Of a DNA stretch of 64,000 bases, positions 8,181 through 16,871 are shown piece by piece. The number at the start of each line of letters is the position of its first letter. Position 1 is the stretch's first letter. The notes beneath the pieces were generated by a model. It worked only from the letters and a program-made list of their open reading frames with translations. It did not search any database and was not told the origin of the DNA. The position numbers and the translations under genes were made by a program. The stretch is taken from the NCBI GenBank assembly GCA_036389315.1, contig DASVQF010000040.1, positions 260,771 through 324,770 of the forward strand, read 5' to 3'. The stretch comes from DASQYE01 sp036389315. GTDB taxonomy: Bacteria; Acidobacteriota; Blastocatellia; Pyrinomonadales; Pyrinomonadaceae.

Positions 8181-8422
8181 AAATCCTTTCAGAAAAGCTT
8201 TCAATAAAAAATGAAGTCCATTTTGAGCCTGCTTTAAAGACTCACTGGGCCAATCGCAGTTAGAGTGCCTGGCCGAGGTGAGAAGGCGCTGCCGGTCTTT
8301 GTTCGTCTTGGCGAAGATAAGAGAAGCCGCAGCTCTATTTTTCACCTCATTTTAACCAACGCGCGCGGGCGTGACAATAGAGTTCGCGCGGAAGCGTCTC
8401 TCACTCAAAAAGGAGCAATCTG

Positions 8423-8923
8423 ATGAAACGCATGATCGCCTTGAGCAGCCTGGTCGCGGCAGTGGCCTTGACTTTGAGCATTGACGGCGCGGCCACGGCA
8501 GCCGATTTCAGCGGCACGTGGGTCATGGACGGGAGCCGCAGCAAAGGCGTGCCGCCCGATATGGAACAGACCATGACGGTCAAGCAGACGGGCGACATGC
8601 TGAGCGTCGAGACGAAGGTCGTGACAGACCAGGGCGACCAGACCCTCAGCGCCTCCTACAGCCTGGACGGAAAGGAGACGCCCTATACGCCGAAGAGAGG
8701 GGGGGCGGAAGGGAAGGGCAAACGGACGGCCAAATGGAGCGCGGACGGCAACGGCTTCGGGGCCACAGAGGAAGAGAAGTTCGATTCGCCGAACGGTGAA
8801 GTGACCCTCCGGTTCAAGCGCAAGTGGCAGCTACTTCCGGACGGCCGGACGCTCATCATCGAGCTGGACGTTAAAGGGCCCAACGGCCCACAGCATTCCC
8901 GGCGCACGTTCGTCAAGAAGTAG
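8423..8923 (+). CDS. Secreted hypothetical protein
   Basis: 166 residues with a clear Sec signal peptide (KRMIALSSLVAAVALTLS, likely cleaved after AATA-A). The mature part begins ADFSGTWVMDGSRS and is rich in beta-strand segments with repeated thirteen-to-twenty-residue strands, resembling small lipocalin-like secreted proteins of Acidobacteria. An AAAAAGGAG ribosome-binding site precedes the ATG. It diverges from the TolB-propeller regulator and lies 24 bases before the M23 peptidase gene, with which it probably forms an operon. No enzymatic motif is visible. Confidence 0.75.
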   Translation: MKRMIALSSLVAAVALTLSIDGAATAADFSGTWVMDGSRSKGVPPDMEQTMTVKQTGDMLSVETKVVTDQGDQTLSASYSLDGKETPYTPKRGGAEGKGKRTAKWSADGNGFGATEEEKFDSPNGEVTLRFKRKWQLLPDGRTLIIELDVKGPNGPQHSRRTFVKK

Positions 8924-8947
8924 CCAGCCACCAGGAGAAGAAGGGAA

Positions 8948-10123
8948 ATGTCCAGGCCCATAACTTTCATGCTCGGCGGCGCGACGCTCTTAATATTGAT
9001 CGCCGCGCTCACGGCTGCGGGACAGAAGCCCGTGCCCACTTTCCCCGTCGCGGTCGAAGTCCCGGTTGCGCCCACGCCCTTCAGGGCCAACGGCAAAACG
9101 AATCTCGTTTACGAATTGCACGCGACAAGCTTCCGCGCGGGCGAGCTGCTGCTGACGCGCGTCGAAGTCTACAGGGACGACGCAGGCAGCAACGCTGGCG
9201 CGCTCGCCAGCTACGCGGAAGCTGAGCTGAACGGCCTGTTGTCGCGTCCGGGCACGGGCGGCCAACTCGCCAACCTGCGCCTTCTTGGTGCGGGCCAGCG
9301 GGCTGTTGTTTACTTGTGGCTGACGCTTGAGGCGAGCGCGGCTGTGCCCGCGCGGCTTCGTCACCGCCTCTATTTCAAGATACCGAACTCCGCCAGCAAC
9401 GAGGAGCGAATAGTCGAGGGCCCATATGTCAGCGTCAGAAAGGATGGGCCCGTTGTGATCGGCCCACCCGTGCGCGGGCAAGGTTGGGTCGCGCGCTTCA
9501 ACGGCAGCGCCTCGTTCCACCGGCGCGGGTTGCTGGTCGTCAACGGCTTGGCGATCATCCCGCAGCGGTTCGCGACCGATTGGGGCAAGTATGGAGATAA
9601 CTGGAACTACCTGCGCAGCGGCGACGGCTCTAAGAACTCTGACTTTTACGTCTATGGAGAGCCTTTAATCGCCGTCGCAGACTCGACCGTTGTAGCCATG
9701 CGCGACGACATCCCCGAGAACGATCCGAGCGCGAACTCGCTGGCCGTGCCTGTCTCTTTGGAGACGGCCGCCGGTAATCATGTCGTGCTCGATCTAGGGC
9801 AGGGCCGCTATGCCCTCTACGCGCACATGCAGCCCGGAAAGATGCGCGTCCACGTCGGAGACAGAGTAAAGCGCGGGCAGGTCTTGGGCCTGCTGGGAAA
9901 CTCCGGCAACGCCGTCGGCCCACACCTCCACTTTCATATAGCCGACTCGCCCCGTCCGCTCGAAGGCGAGGGGCTGCCTTTCGTGATTGATTCCTTTGAA
10001 GTGTTGGGCGTGGAATCGGCCAAAGCTTTTCAGGAAGGGGCCTGGAAACCCGACCCGGCCTTCAAGGTCGAAAAGCGCCGGATGGAAATGCCTATCGACA
10101 ACGCCGTCGTTCGTTTCCCGTGA
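8948..10123 (+). CDS. Secreted M23-type peptidase (LytM domain), possibly atypical
   Basis: 391 residues. Signal peptide or anchor at residues 5-25 (ITFMLGGATLLILIAALTAA). An unassigned beta-rich domain follows, then a C-terminal M23 domain (about residues 195-340). It shows QRFATDWGKY, the Asp zinc-ligand region, then NHVVLDLGQGRYALYAHM, VKRGQVLGLLGNSGN and GPHLHFHI with the HxH zinc and catalytic motif. The usual first His of HxxxxD is replaced by Gln in QRFATD, a variant also seen in RFAIDW-type proteins. It is likely a peptidoglycan or protein endopeptidase in the envelope. A palindromic hairpin follows at 10156. Confidence 0.8.
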   Translation: MSRPITFMLGGATLLILIAALTAAGQKPVPTFPVAVEVPVAPTPFRANGKTNLVYELHATSFRAGELLLTRVEVYRDDAGSNAGALASYAEAELNGLLSRPGTGGQLANLRLLGAGQRAVVYLWLTLEASAAVPARLRHRLYFKIPNSASNEERIVEGPYVSVRKDGPVVIGPPVRGQGWVARFNGSASFHRRGLLVVNGLAIIPQRFATDWGKYGDNWNYLRSGDGSKNSDFYVYGEPLIAVADSTVVAMRDDIPENDPSANSLAVPVSLETAAGNHVVLDLGQGRYALYAHMQPGKMRVHVGDRVKRGQVLGLLGNSGNAVGPHLHFHIADSPRPLEGEGLPFVIDSFEVLGVESAKAFQEGAWKPDPAFKVEKRRMEMPIDNAVVRFP

Positions 10124-10155
10124 TAGCACACCACTGATCAGGTAACGCAGACTAC

Positions 10156-10179
10156 AGGGCGCGCTCTAGAGCGCGCCCT
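10156..10179. terminator. Perfect 24-base palindrome after the M23 peptidase gene
   Basis: AGGGCGCGCTCT (10156-10167) is followed immediately by its reverse complement (10168-10179), so the RNA could form a very GC-rich hairpin around a CTAG tetraloop. It lies 33 bases after the peptidase stop. The following bases are only weakly T-rich (TACAGTTTAG), so either an intrinsic terminator or a protein-binding palindrome is possible. Confidence 0.45.
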
Positions 10180-10227
10180 TACAGTTTAGTACGCGAAGCG
10201 TTGAAAGACGCTCGCAGATGAAATTTC

Positions 10228-10256
10228 TTGACACGCACGCTTGAGAGAATTACGCT
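10228..10256 (+). promoter_or_regulatory. Sigma-70-like promoter of the CHAT/caspase operon
   Basis: TTGACA (10228-10233), a 17-base spacer and TACGCT (10251-10256). The -35 is perfect and the -10 keeps the first, second and last consensus bases. The first gene starts at 10481, leaving a leader of about 215 bases in which I see no convincing gene (a GTG frame from 10269 overlaps the next gene and looks random). Confidence 0.4.
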
Positions 10257-10480
10257 ACGCGCGGAAGAGTGCTGGCGGATGACTCATTTCCAGGTACATC
10301 TCACATAACTATTTTTTACGCTGCTGTTTTTCACCTCGCGAAATCTTTCCTGACTAACTGCCTTGAAGGGAAGATCATAGATGCTTCATTCAAGAATGAT
10401 TTGACCTCCGAAGATTCGCACAGCTTCGGCTCCGTCATCAATCATAGAGCCCCGACCTTCAAGCTGCTTGAAAGGATGTT

Positions 10481-11581
10481 ATGTCGTCAACTATCCCGCA
10501 AGCCCCTAAAAAATGGACTGTCCCGAAGTCTATCAGGTCGCTGGTTTGGGAACACAAGTTTGTGGTCATTTATAAATTCTCCGGCAGGGGCAGTAGCCCG
10601 AGCATGCTGAAAGTCGCCAGCGGCGCAGAGATCGGGAAGAGCCAAGACCTCAAACGCGTCCTGGATACTTTGCAGCGCGACCTGATATACAAGCGCGTCT
10701 ACCTGTTTGCCAATCACCCAACGTCGAAGTTTTTAGGCTTTCGTCAATATGACGGAGAAGGAATTAACGAGGGGCAAAGACTTCTCAAGGAACTATTGGG
10801 GGCGCAGACTAAAGGGAGGGTGGAGGAGGCCGCGCGAGGGCTTGCCGACCGTTACAACCGCACCAGGGGAAAGCAGGGCATCCTGATCTTTCTACTTTCG
10901 CAAAGCAAGCTGGATGAAAACAGACAAGAGCCGTTCATTTTCGTTTTCAAGTGTGACTTTGAGGATGTCTCGCAGGTCACGCCGAAAGAGATTTTCCACC
11001 ACATTAAGGACGCCATCGTCGAGAAGACTAAGAAGGGCGCGATTTATCCTTACTTCGACGGCGGAAAGTTAGACCAGACGATTCTGCGCATCTTCGACGA
11101 ACAAGGAGAGACCCAATACTGGTTAGACTTTTTAGACCTCGGAGATGCTCCGACCCAGTTCGTGCCCTTGCAGGATGCGACCATAGAGGAGTGGGCGAAA
11201 ACTCATTCGGCACAGCTTCAAAAATATCAGGAGAGCTTCAAGAATGTTCCGGTCATAAGGTCGCTGGCCGGAGGCGAGACTTTCATTGAAAGCGGCGACC
11301 GTCTCTCTACCGAGGACGTGCAGTCCTTAATCGGGGCGATTGTGGATCGAACGGGTGAGCGAGATGTGACGTTGCGCGTCGGCAACGCCAAAATTACGGT
11401 TTCGTTGAAAGAGTTCGGGCTCAACTGGATTATAGCCCGTGAAGCGGGCCAATATTTTATCCTGCTCAAAGGAGCAAACATCACGACCACCGGCAAGGCT
11501 ATCAACCCGATTGATTTTGCGGAGATTCCCAACCTGGAAGATGCCGCCGCACAATTAGGACTGGCATGTCGGATGGTCTGA
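10481..11581 (+). CDS. Hypothetical protein, first gene of the CHAT/caspase operon
   Basis: 366 residues, soluble, no signal peptide or membrane helix. AAAGGATGTT precedes the ATG. The N-terminal half is basic and contains YRVYLFANHPTSKFLGFR-like strands after LIYKRVYLFANH; the middle has IFVFKCDFEDVSQVTPKEIF and IYPYFDGGKLDQTILRIFD. The C-terminal 90 residues (SLAGGETFIESGDRLSTEDV onward) look like a separate beta-rich domain. I do not recognise the family. The end of this gene runs to within 17 bases of the likely CHAT start, so translation is probably coupled. It could be a sensor, adaptor or protease substrate of the two downstream proteases. Confidence 0.75.
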   Translation: MSSTIPQAPKKWTVPKSIRSLVWEHKFVVIYKFSGRGSSPSMLKVASGAEIGKSQDLKRVLDTLQRDLIYKRVYLFANHPTSKFLGFRQYDGEGINEGQRLLKELLGAQTKGRVEEAARGLADRYNRTRGKQGILIFLLSQSKLDENRQEPFIFVFKCDFEDVSQVTPKEIFHHIKDAIVEKTKKGAIYPYFDGGKLDQTILRIFDEQGETQYWLDFLDLGDAPTQFVPLQDATIEEWAKTHSAQLQKYQESFKNVPVIRSLAGGETFIESGDRLSTEDVQSLIGAIVDRTGERDVTLRVGNAKITVSLKEFGLNWIIAREAGQYFILLKGANITTTGKAINPIDFAEIPNLEDAAAQLGLACRMV

Positions 11582-11598
11582 ATCGAGGAGCGCGACTC

Positions 11599-14061
11599 AT
11601 GGCATTGTCTTTAGACCCGAACGTGAATCCGATTCTACGCTTGTACGGGCTCTTCCACTTGAACGGCGTTCGGACGACAGACGAGCAGAATTCGTTGGGC
11701 GTCGGCAACCTGGGCCTCAAAGAGTTCGGGAGCGACGCGGCACAAGCTCTCGTCGAGTTTATGCGCCGCATTCCTCGCGGCGTGCTCGGCCTGTGCCAGC
11801 TCAATCTAGCCCACGTCCCCGTCGTTAACTTCAGCAAAGACCTGATCTGGGATTGGTTCGAGTGGGAATCTATTGAACAACTGGCGGCGACAAACAAGCT
11901 CTGTGAAGGCTGCTATGCCGATATATTTCAGCCGTTGAAGGATGATCTGGCGGAGAAACAGCTTCTCAGCAGGCCGCTCGACAAAGAGACGGTCAAGAGC
12001 TACCTGTCGCTCCTGGACGAGTTGGCATCCTGCGCGGCGTGCGGCGACCATTTTTCGCTTGAGGTGACGATTGAAAAGCAGCGCGCCGTTAAATGCTATC
12101 TGTTGGGCGCTCCGGTCAACCTGGCGAAGGCCATCTCGGCCAACGTCTGGTACAGCCCTGACTTTATGGAGAAAGCGTTCGGCACTTTCAAAGAGTTTCT
12201 TGAAGACATCGCTTTGCGGGCCAGGCGACCGCTCGCCCTCTTCTTCTACGAAACGGTCGAGGAATATCTCGGAGAGTACTTCAAAATCCTCACGCTCGGC
12301 GATTCGTCAGGTGAAGTTCCCGCACGCGAGCAAGCCCTGGTCGAGCGTTTAGGCGAGTTCACAGCCGGTGTCGTGAGCCAGCATCACTTTTTGAGGAAGA
12401 AATACAGGCGCGAGGAGCGCGGCGGCCTCGGCGATAAGTACTACCTATCCCCGGCCTTTTTCCTGCGCCGGCCGCAACAGTTGTCCGCTTATCCCCAACA
12501 CGCGCTTTTCACGTCCGGGCCTCTCCGCCCGACGCTCGTCTATGCGATCTTCGCCTGGCTGGCCAAAGAGGTCTATTCAAATACGGACGCCACCCTGTTT
12601 AAGATACCGGCGGCGGAAAATAAGACGCGGGATTTGTCGCTGGTCTTCAGCCTCAAAGATGTCCGGCTGGCCGATGGCGGTCTCTTCGATGGGCCCAACT
12701 GGAAGGAGCTGCTCGGTCTTCTGGCATTTGAGATAAGCCAGTGCGTTGGCAACGCGTGTTATCGCAAGCACTGGTCTGAAGCCCTTGTAGACCACGCAAT
12801 GGAAGGTCTTGAGGCTCACAGCCTCTTTGAGATTTTGGAGCAAGTGCGCTTGAAATACGTCGAGCTAATGAAAGAGCCGACTTATATCTCCCGCTCATCG
12901 GAAAACGTCGAGCTGAGAATCTTCCTCGATTCTAAAATGGATAACATCACTTATGAATTGACCTTCAGCCCAGACTATTTTCGCAAGTCGGTCGGCTTTA
13001 CAAAACTTGGAGAAGACAAAGACCTCCCGCGCGACACGCTCAACAAACTGGCGAGAAGATACTTCGACAAGATTGCCACGCGCGATCTAGAGCCGGACGA
13101 AGAGATTACTCGCGCAGAGTCGGACGCTGACCTGCCGGAGATGAATGCGCTTGAGATAAATGGCAAATTCCTCTGGGACAAGCTTATTCCGAGGGAGCTG
13201 AAGGAGGCTCTGGGGGAACTGATTCAGCAGCAGCAGAGCGGGCATCAGGGTTTGAATGTCTTCATTGTTTCCGACGACTCTTCGTTTCCGTGGGAGCTGG
13301 TGATGCCCTATCAAAAAGGAGTCATCAAAAAGAGCGGGTCGCCGGACGAATGGCTGTCTCTCAAGTTCCCGCTCGCGCGCTGGATAACAGGCTCGCCTTA
13401 TCCTGCCGACGGGATTGCTGCGCGCGGGATATGTTGTATGGCCTCGGGCCAGACGCCCAACAGCGCGCTCGAAATAAAGGCGCTCAAAGCTCTCGCCGCG
13501 GAGTGCGGCGTGGAATTTTACGAGCCGCAGACCAGAGCCGAGCTGCTCAAGGTGCTTGAGGAGAAAGAGTACAGTATTCTCCACTTCGCCTGTCACGGCG
13601 AATACAATAAAGAAGAGCCGGAAGAGTCTGCCATTCGATTGAGAGACGGCAAGCTCCTGAATCTGAAGCAACTCTTCTACACGGGCAACGTGCAAGCGAT
13701 GATTGAGAAGAATCGTCCGTTGGTTTTTCTCAATTCCTGCCATTCGGGTCGGACGGGGCCGACGCTCACGGGGATTGAAGGCTGGGCCAACGAGTTCATC
13801 AGAAATGGCTGCGGGGCTTTCATAGGCTGCGGCTGGGAGGTCAGCGACCCGCTGGCCGCGCAGTTCGCCAAAACCTTCTATGAAGCCTTCAAAGACGGCA
13901 AGACCCTGGGGCGCGCCGTGCACAAGGCGCGGGTGGAGATGATGAAAACTCACCCGAAGAACTCGACCTGGCTGGCCTATTATCTCTACGGCAATCCCGA
14001 TTGCACCTTCCTTACTAACTTTCGCGGCGCATCCGGCGCGCAAGACCAGGAAGAATCATGA
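11599..14061 (+). CDS. CHAT-domain protease with large N-terminal region
   Basis: 820 residues from the ATG at 11599 with GAGGAG eight bases upstream; ATG 11566 overlaps the previous gene. The C-terminal CHAT (caspase-like) domain spans about residues 540-800. The catalytic His is in HFACHGEY (His666) and the catalytic Cys in FLNSCHSG (Cys714), with the typical GxxxxxG/W segment GCGWEVSDPLAAQFAKTFY after it. The N-terminal 500 residues are unfamiliar but carry two CxxC pairs (C102/C105 and C145/C148) that could bind zinc. Its stop overlaps the caspase ATG (ATGA at 14058). Catalytic pair intact, so an active cysteine protease is expected. Confidence 0.88.
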   Translation: MALSLDPNVNPILRLYGLFHLNGVRTTDEQNSLGVGNLGLKEFGSDAAQALVEFMRRIPRGVLGLCQLNLAHVPVVNFSKDLIWDWFEWESIEQLAATNKLCEGCYADIFQPLKDDLAEKQLLSRPLDKETVKSYLSLLDELASCAACGDHFSLEVTIEKQRAVKCYLLGAPVNLAKAISANVWYSPDFMEKAFGTFKEFLEDIALRARRPLALFFYETVEEYLGEYFKILTLGDSSGEVPAREQALVERLGEFTAGVVSQHHFLRKKYRREERGGLGDKYYLSPAFFLRRPQQLSAYPQHALFTSGPLRPTLVYAIFAWLAKEVYSNTDATLFKIPAAENKTRDLSLVFSLKDVRLADGGLFDGPNWKELLGLLAFEISQCVGNACYRKHWSEALVDHAMEGLEAHSLFEILEQVRLKYVELMKEPTYISRSSENVELRIFLDSKMDNITYELTFSPDYFRKSVGFTKLGEDKDLPRDTLNKLARRYFDKIATRDLEPDEEITRAESDADLPEMNALEINGKFLWDKLIPRELKEALGELIQQQQSGHQGLNVFIVSDDSSFPWELVMPYQKGVIKKSGSPDEWLSLKFPLARWITGSPYPADGIAARGICCMASGQTPNSALEIKALKALAAECGVEFYEPQTRAELLKVLEEKEYSILHFACHGEYNKEEPEESAIRLRDGKLLNLKQLFYTGNVQAMIEKNRPLVFLNSCHSGRTGPTLTGIEGWANEFIRNGCGAFIGCGWEVSDPLAAQFAKTFYEAFKDGKTLGRAVHKARVEMMKTHPKNSTWLAYYLYGNPDCTFLTNFRGASGAQDQEES

Positions 14062-16145
14062 ATCATCCAGACGCCAGGGCAGAGCCAGCGCCGCAAAAAT
14101 GGGCGCTGCTGATAGGCGTGAACGAATACCCGCGCATGCAATCCCGCTATCACCTCAAAGGCTGCGTCAACGATGTCAACGCTATAGAGGAGTTGCTGGC
14201 GAGCGAGCAGTTCGGCTTTCCCAGGCAAAATATTCTCAAGCTCACCAGCCCTGCCGGCGATGGCGAACTGCTGCCGACGCGCGCCAACATCCTCGAAGCC
14301 TTTCGCAAACATCTGGTCGAGAATGAACGGATCAAGGCGTCCGACATAGTGGTTGTCTACTACAGCGGGCACGGGTCGCAGATTCCCGACGAAGAAGGCG
14401 ACGAAGAGGACGGGTACGACGAAACGATTGTCCCTTGCGACGGCGGCCCCGACCGCAGCCGCCGCGAAGACGTGACTGACATTCGTGACGACGAAATCTC
14501 GGCCCTGCTGGACGAGCTTGCTGCGCGCACGACAAACATTAATCTCTTCTTCGATAGCTGCCACTCCGGCTCTATTACCAGAGTGATGCTGGCCGAAGAA
14601 GGCTTGAGCGAAGGGCAGGATCGCTACCTGCCCCCGGCGACATATGAGGTGAGCCCCGGACTGAAGGCGCGGAGGTCAACGGTGCGTTCGATGGGCCCAA
14701 GTGATTGGCTTCCGCTGAGCGATGGCTACGTCGTCATCACTGCCTGCCGCGCGTCTGAGCGCTCGCGCGAAGAGAACTTCTTTTCATCCTTCTGGTTCAA
14801 GCGCCACGGCATCTTGACCTACTACCTGTTGAAGGCTATGCGCAACGTGGGCGCGCAGAGCACCTATCGTGACATCTGGGACGAGGTGCGTATCGAAGTC
14901 TCAAAGCGGAATCCGGGACAAAGCCCGCAGCTCGAAGGAGCCTTCGAGCGTAAGGTCTTTGGCGGCGCGGCGCTCCCGCGCCAGCGCCATCTTAAAGTCA
15001 CCGGAAAAGAGGGCGATGCCGTGACGTTAGCCGCCGGAATCGTTCACGACGCGACTGCCGGTTCCGTGTTTGCCATTTACAGGCCGGGGACAGAGACGTT
15101 CGACGATGATAGAGCGCGCGTGGCTACGCTGAAGCTAACGGCGGTCGGCAGCTTCAGCTCTCGCGGGACTGTTCTGGAAGGCGATAGCTCTCAGGTCGAG
15201 ATTGGCGCTCCGGCCATCGAGATCGAGCACAGTTTCGGCTCGATGCAGATGGCAGTCCGCGTCAACGGTGACGGCCCCGTTCTTGAAACCGTGCGCCGCT
15301 TTATCGACAAGTCGCCGCTTCTCGCCCTGGCGCAAGCTAAGGAGCAGCCGTCCGTTGCCACCGTCGAACTTCGTCAGGCCCGCGCGTCTGACAGTCCGGG
15401 AGAAGCAGCCACGGACGAAAGTCTCTTCATCCTCAGTAGCAGCAGTGGCTATCCGTTTGTCGAACCCGTCGCGCCCGATAATCTGGCGGGGCCGGTCGTG
15501 CTCGATAAACTGGAACATATCGCCAAGTACTACAACATGCTCGCCATACAAAATCCGGATCGGCACAGCAATCTCAGGGAGAAGATCAGGCTGCGCTTGT
15601 CGAAAGTGTTGGGCAGCGATGACGAGGGAAAGGAAATACTCGCCCCGTTAGAGCGAAATCCCGGCGGAGACTTCGTTTTGAAGATTGGTGATAGGATAGT
15701 TCTGTCGGTGGAAAACAGCGCCGACGTGCAGTTGTACATAACTCTCTTCGACTTCACGCCTCAGTGGAGCGTGAAAGCCATCTTCCCTATCGCCGGAGCG
15801 TCCGACAACCTCATCGCGTCCAATTCAGTCCGGCGAATAAGTAGATTCAAAGTGAAGCTTCCGCCGCATCTGCAATCCTTGCCGAAGGGATCGCCGCTGC
15901 CGAAAGAGATCGTGAAGGTGATGGCCACGACCGAGCCGGTTGATTTCCGCTCGATCTGGTTGCCTGCCACGAGAGGCGTAAGGGACGAGGCGACCGCCGC
16001 AGAGCAGCAATCCTCGCTTTATCAATTGCTGGAAAAAGCCTGGGGAGGGAGCCTGCGGCACGTCACCCGCTCGATGGTCAGGGGAGCCGAGCCGGCTGTC
16101 TCTGATTGGGCCACGCACGAAGTCATGTTCCACATCTCGGACTGA
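14058..16145 (+). CDS. Metacaspase-like caspase-family protease with DUF4384-like C-terminus
   Basis: 695 residues. The N-terminal caspase (Peptidase C14) domain is about residues 14-290: KWALLIGVNEYP, then VVVYYSGHGSQ with catalytic His105, then INLFFDSCHSG with catalytic Cys168, and an acidic DEEGDEEDGYDET stretch typical of calcium-dependent metacaspases. A middle beta-rich region follows. Residues about 530-650 (IGDRIVLSVENSADVQLYIT, then WSVKAIFPIAG and PKEIVKVMATTEP) resemble DUF4384, often fused to caspases. It overlaps the CHAT gene by four bases. A soluble cytoplasmic location is predicted. An active protease is expected because both catalytic residues are present. Confidence 0.9.
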   Translation: MNHPDARAEPAPQKWALLIGVNEYPRMQSRYHLKGCVNDVNAIEELLASEQFGFPRQNILKLTSPAGDGELLPTRANILEAFRKHLVENERIKASDIVVVYYSGHGSQIPDEEGDEEDGYDETIVPCDGGPDRSRREDVTDIRDDEISALLDELAARTTNINLFFDSCHSGSITRVMLAEEGLSEGQDRYLPPATYEVSPGLKARRSTVRSMGPSDWLPLSDGYVVITACRASERSREENFFSSFWFKRHGILTYYLLKAMRNVGAQSTYRDIWDEVRIEVSKRNPGQSPQLEGAFERKVFGGAALPRQRHLKVTGKEGDAVTLAAGIVHDATAGSVFAIYRPGTETFDDDRARVATLKLTAVGSFSSRGTVLEGDSSQVEIGAPAIEIEHSFGSMQMAVRVNGDGPVLETVRRFIDKSPLLALAQAKEQPSVATVELRQARASDSPGEAATDESLFILSSSSGYPFVEPVAPDNLAGPVVLDKLEHIAKYYNMLAIQNPDRHSNLREKIRLRLSKVLGSDDEGKEILAPLERNPGGDFVLKIGDRIVLSVENSADVQLYITLFDFTPQWSVKAIFPIAGASDNLIASNSVRRISRFKVKLPPHLQSLPKGSPLPKEIVKVMATTEPVDFRSIWLPATRGVRDEATAAEQQSSLYQLLEKAWGGSLRHVTRSMVRGAEPAVSDWATHEVMFHISD

Positions 16146-16232
16146 GCAGAGGTCTTTCGTTTGAAATCTCGCGCGTCCTCTATGGCGCAATCTGATGCGA
16201 TCTGAAATATCAACAGCGAAGGAGAATAAAGG

Positions 16233-16508
16233 ATGAATAGCGTCACGTTAGGCTGGGCCTTAGTTGTGATCGGTGTGTTGACCTACCTGATAGGGTTTAT
16301 TGCATCCATCGTGATGTTTGTGAAGCGAGGCGGCGAGAGCAGGGGGTTGCCCGCCGGGGCAGACCTCAAAGCGGTCGCAGAGGTTCTGGACAAACTGGCC
16401 GAGGTGCTGGACAAGTTTGCAAAGTTGAGCGTGCCGATACAGTGGGCGCTGCTCGGAATGCTCAACATAGGGATAGGCGCTTACTTGATTGCGAACAAGC
16501 CCTTCTAG
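16233..16508 (+). CDS. Small two-helix membrane protein, last gene of the CHAT/caspase operon
   Basis: 91 residues. Membrane helix 1 is about residues 7-31 (LGWALVVIGVLTYLIGFIAS), helix 2 about residues 68-88 (IQWALLGMLNIGIGAYLIA). The loop between them has an amphipathic heptad stretch (AVAEVLDKLAEVLDKFAKLS). AAGGAG lies eight to nine bases before the ATG. It is 87 bases after the caspase gene on the same strand. A small helical hairpin next to two caspase-fold proteases could be a membrane-perturbing effector, a protease substrate or simply an anchor. No known family is recognised; it does not look like a gasdermin. Confidence 0.7.
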   Translation: MNSVTLGWALVVIGVLTYLIGFIASIVMFVKRGGESRGLPAGADLKAVAEVLDKLAEVLDKFAKLSVPIQWALLGMLNIGIGAYLIANKPF

Positions 16509-16551
16509 CTAGAGCGCCGAATACTAAAATCGAGTTGCTGCGGCCGCCTCC

Positions 16552-16785
16552 TTACGGTTTAGCAGAGGGCATGTTGAACTGCGCGTCGTCAACAGCAAAG
16601 TTGTGCCTGATCTCGGTAAGCTTGCGGGTGAGGCTGAACCAGGTGTCTATGTTAGAGATTCTGATAGTAAATGGCAGTTTCACTCCATCCACCTCGCGGT
16701 AATCCTCAAAGTCTATCTGTTCCGGGATGGGGACGAGCACCGTATCTGTTATCGTCAGCTTGCGGAGCAGTAATCCTGTTTGCAC
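16552..16785 (-). pseudogene. Remnant: C-terminal tail of a secreted cytochrome/lipoprotein-sorting-like protein
   Basis: The minus strand encodes 77 residues beginning at GTG 16785, with a TAA immediately upstream in frame. The sequence TVLVPIPEQIDFEDYREVDG then VKLPFTIRISNIDTWFSLTR then IRHNFAVDDAQFNMP is the characteristic tail of a family of acidobacterial secreted proteins, several with an N-terminal cytochrome c part. Normal members have hundreds of residues before this tail. Only the last 70 or so remain, so this is a decayed fragment between the CHAT/caspase operon and the formate dehydrogenase island. Family name is from memory of the tail motif. Confidence 0.6.
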
Positions 16786-16871
16786 CTTTTAGTCGAGTCT
16801 GGTTAAGAATAGATCGAGCAAACGAAATATAGTAGGATAATCATCCGGCGACCATTACCGACAAAAGAAGT

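Noticed and set aside
10269..10610. 113-aa open frame before the protease operon
   Set aside because: Overlaps the first operon gene out of frame, lacks a ribosome-binding site and has random-looking composition.
13087..14043. 318-aa minus-strand open frame inside the CHAT gene
   Set aside because: Antisense to the conserved catalytic domain; no family features.
16233..16508. Bacterial gasdermin next to the caspase
   Set aside because: Gasdermins are about 230-270 residues and beta-rich; this protein is 91 residues with two helices.
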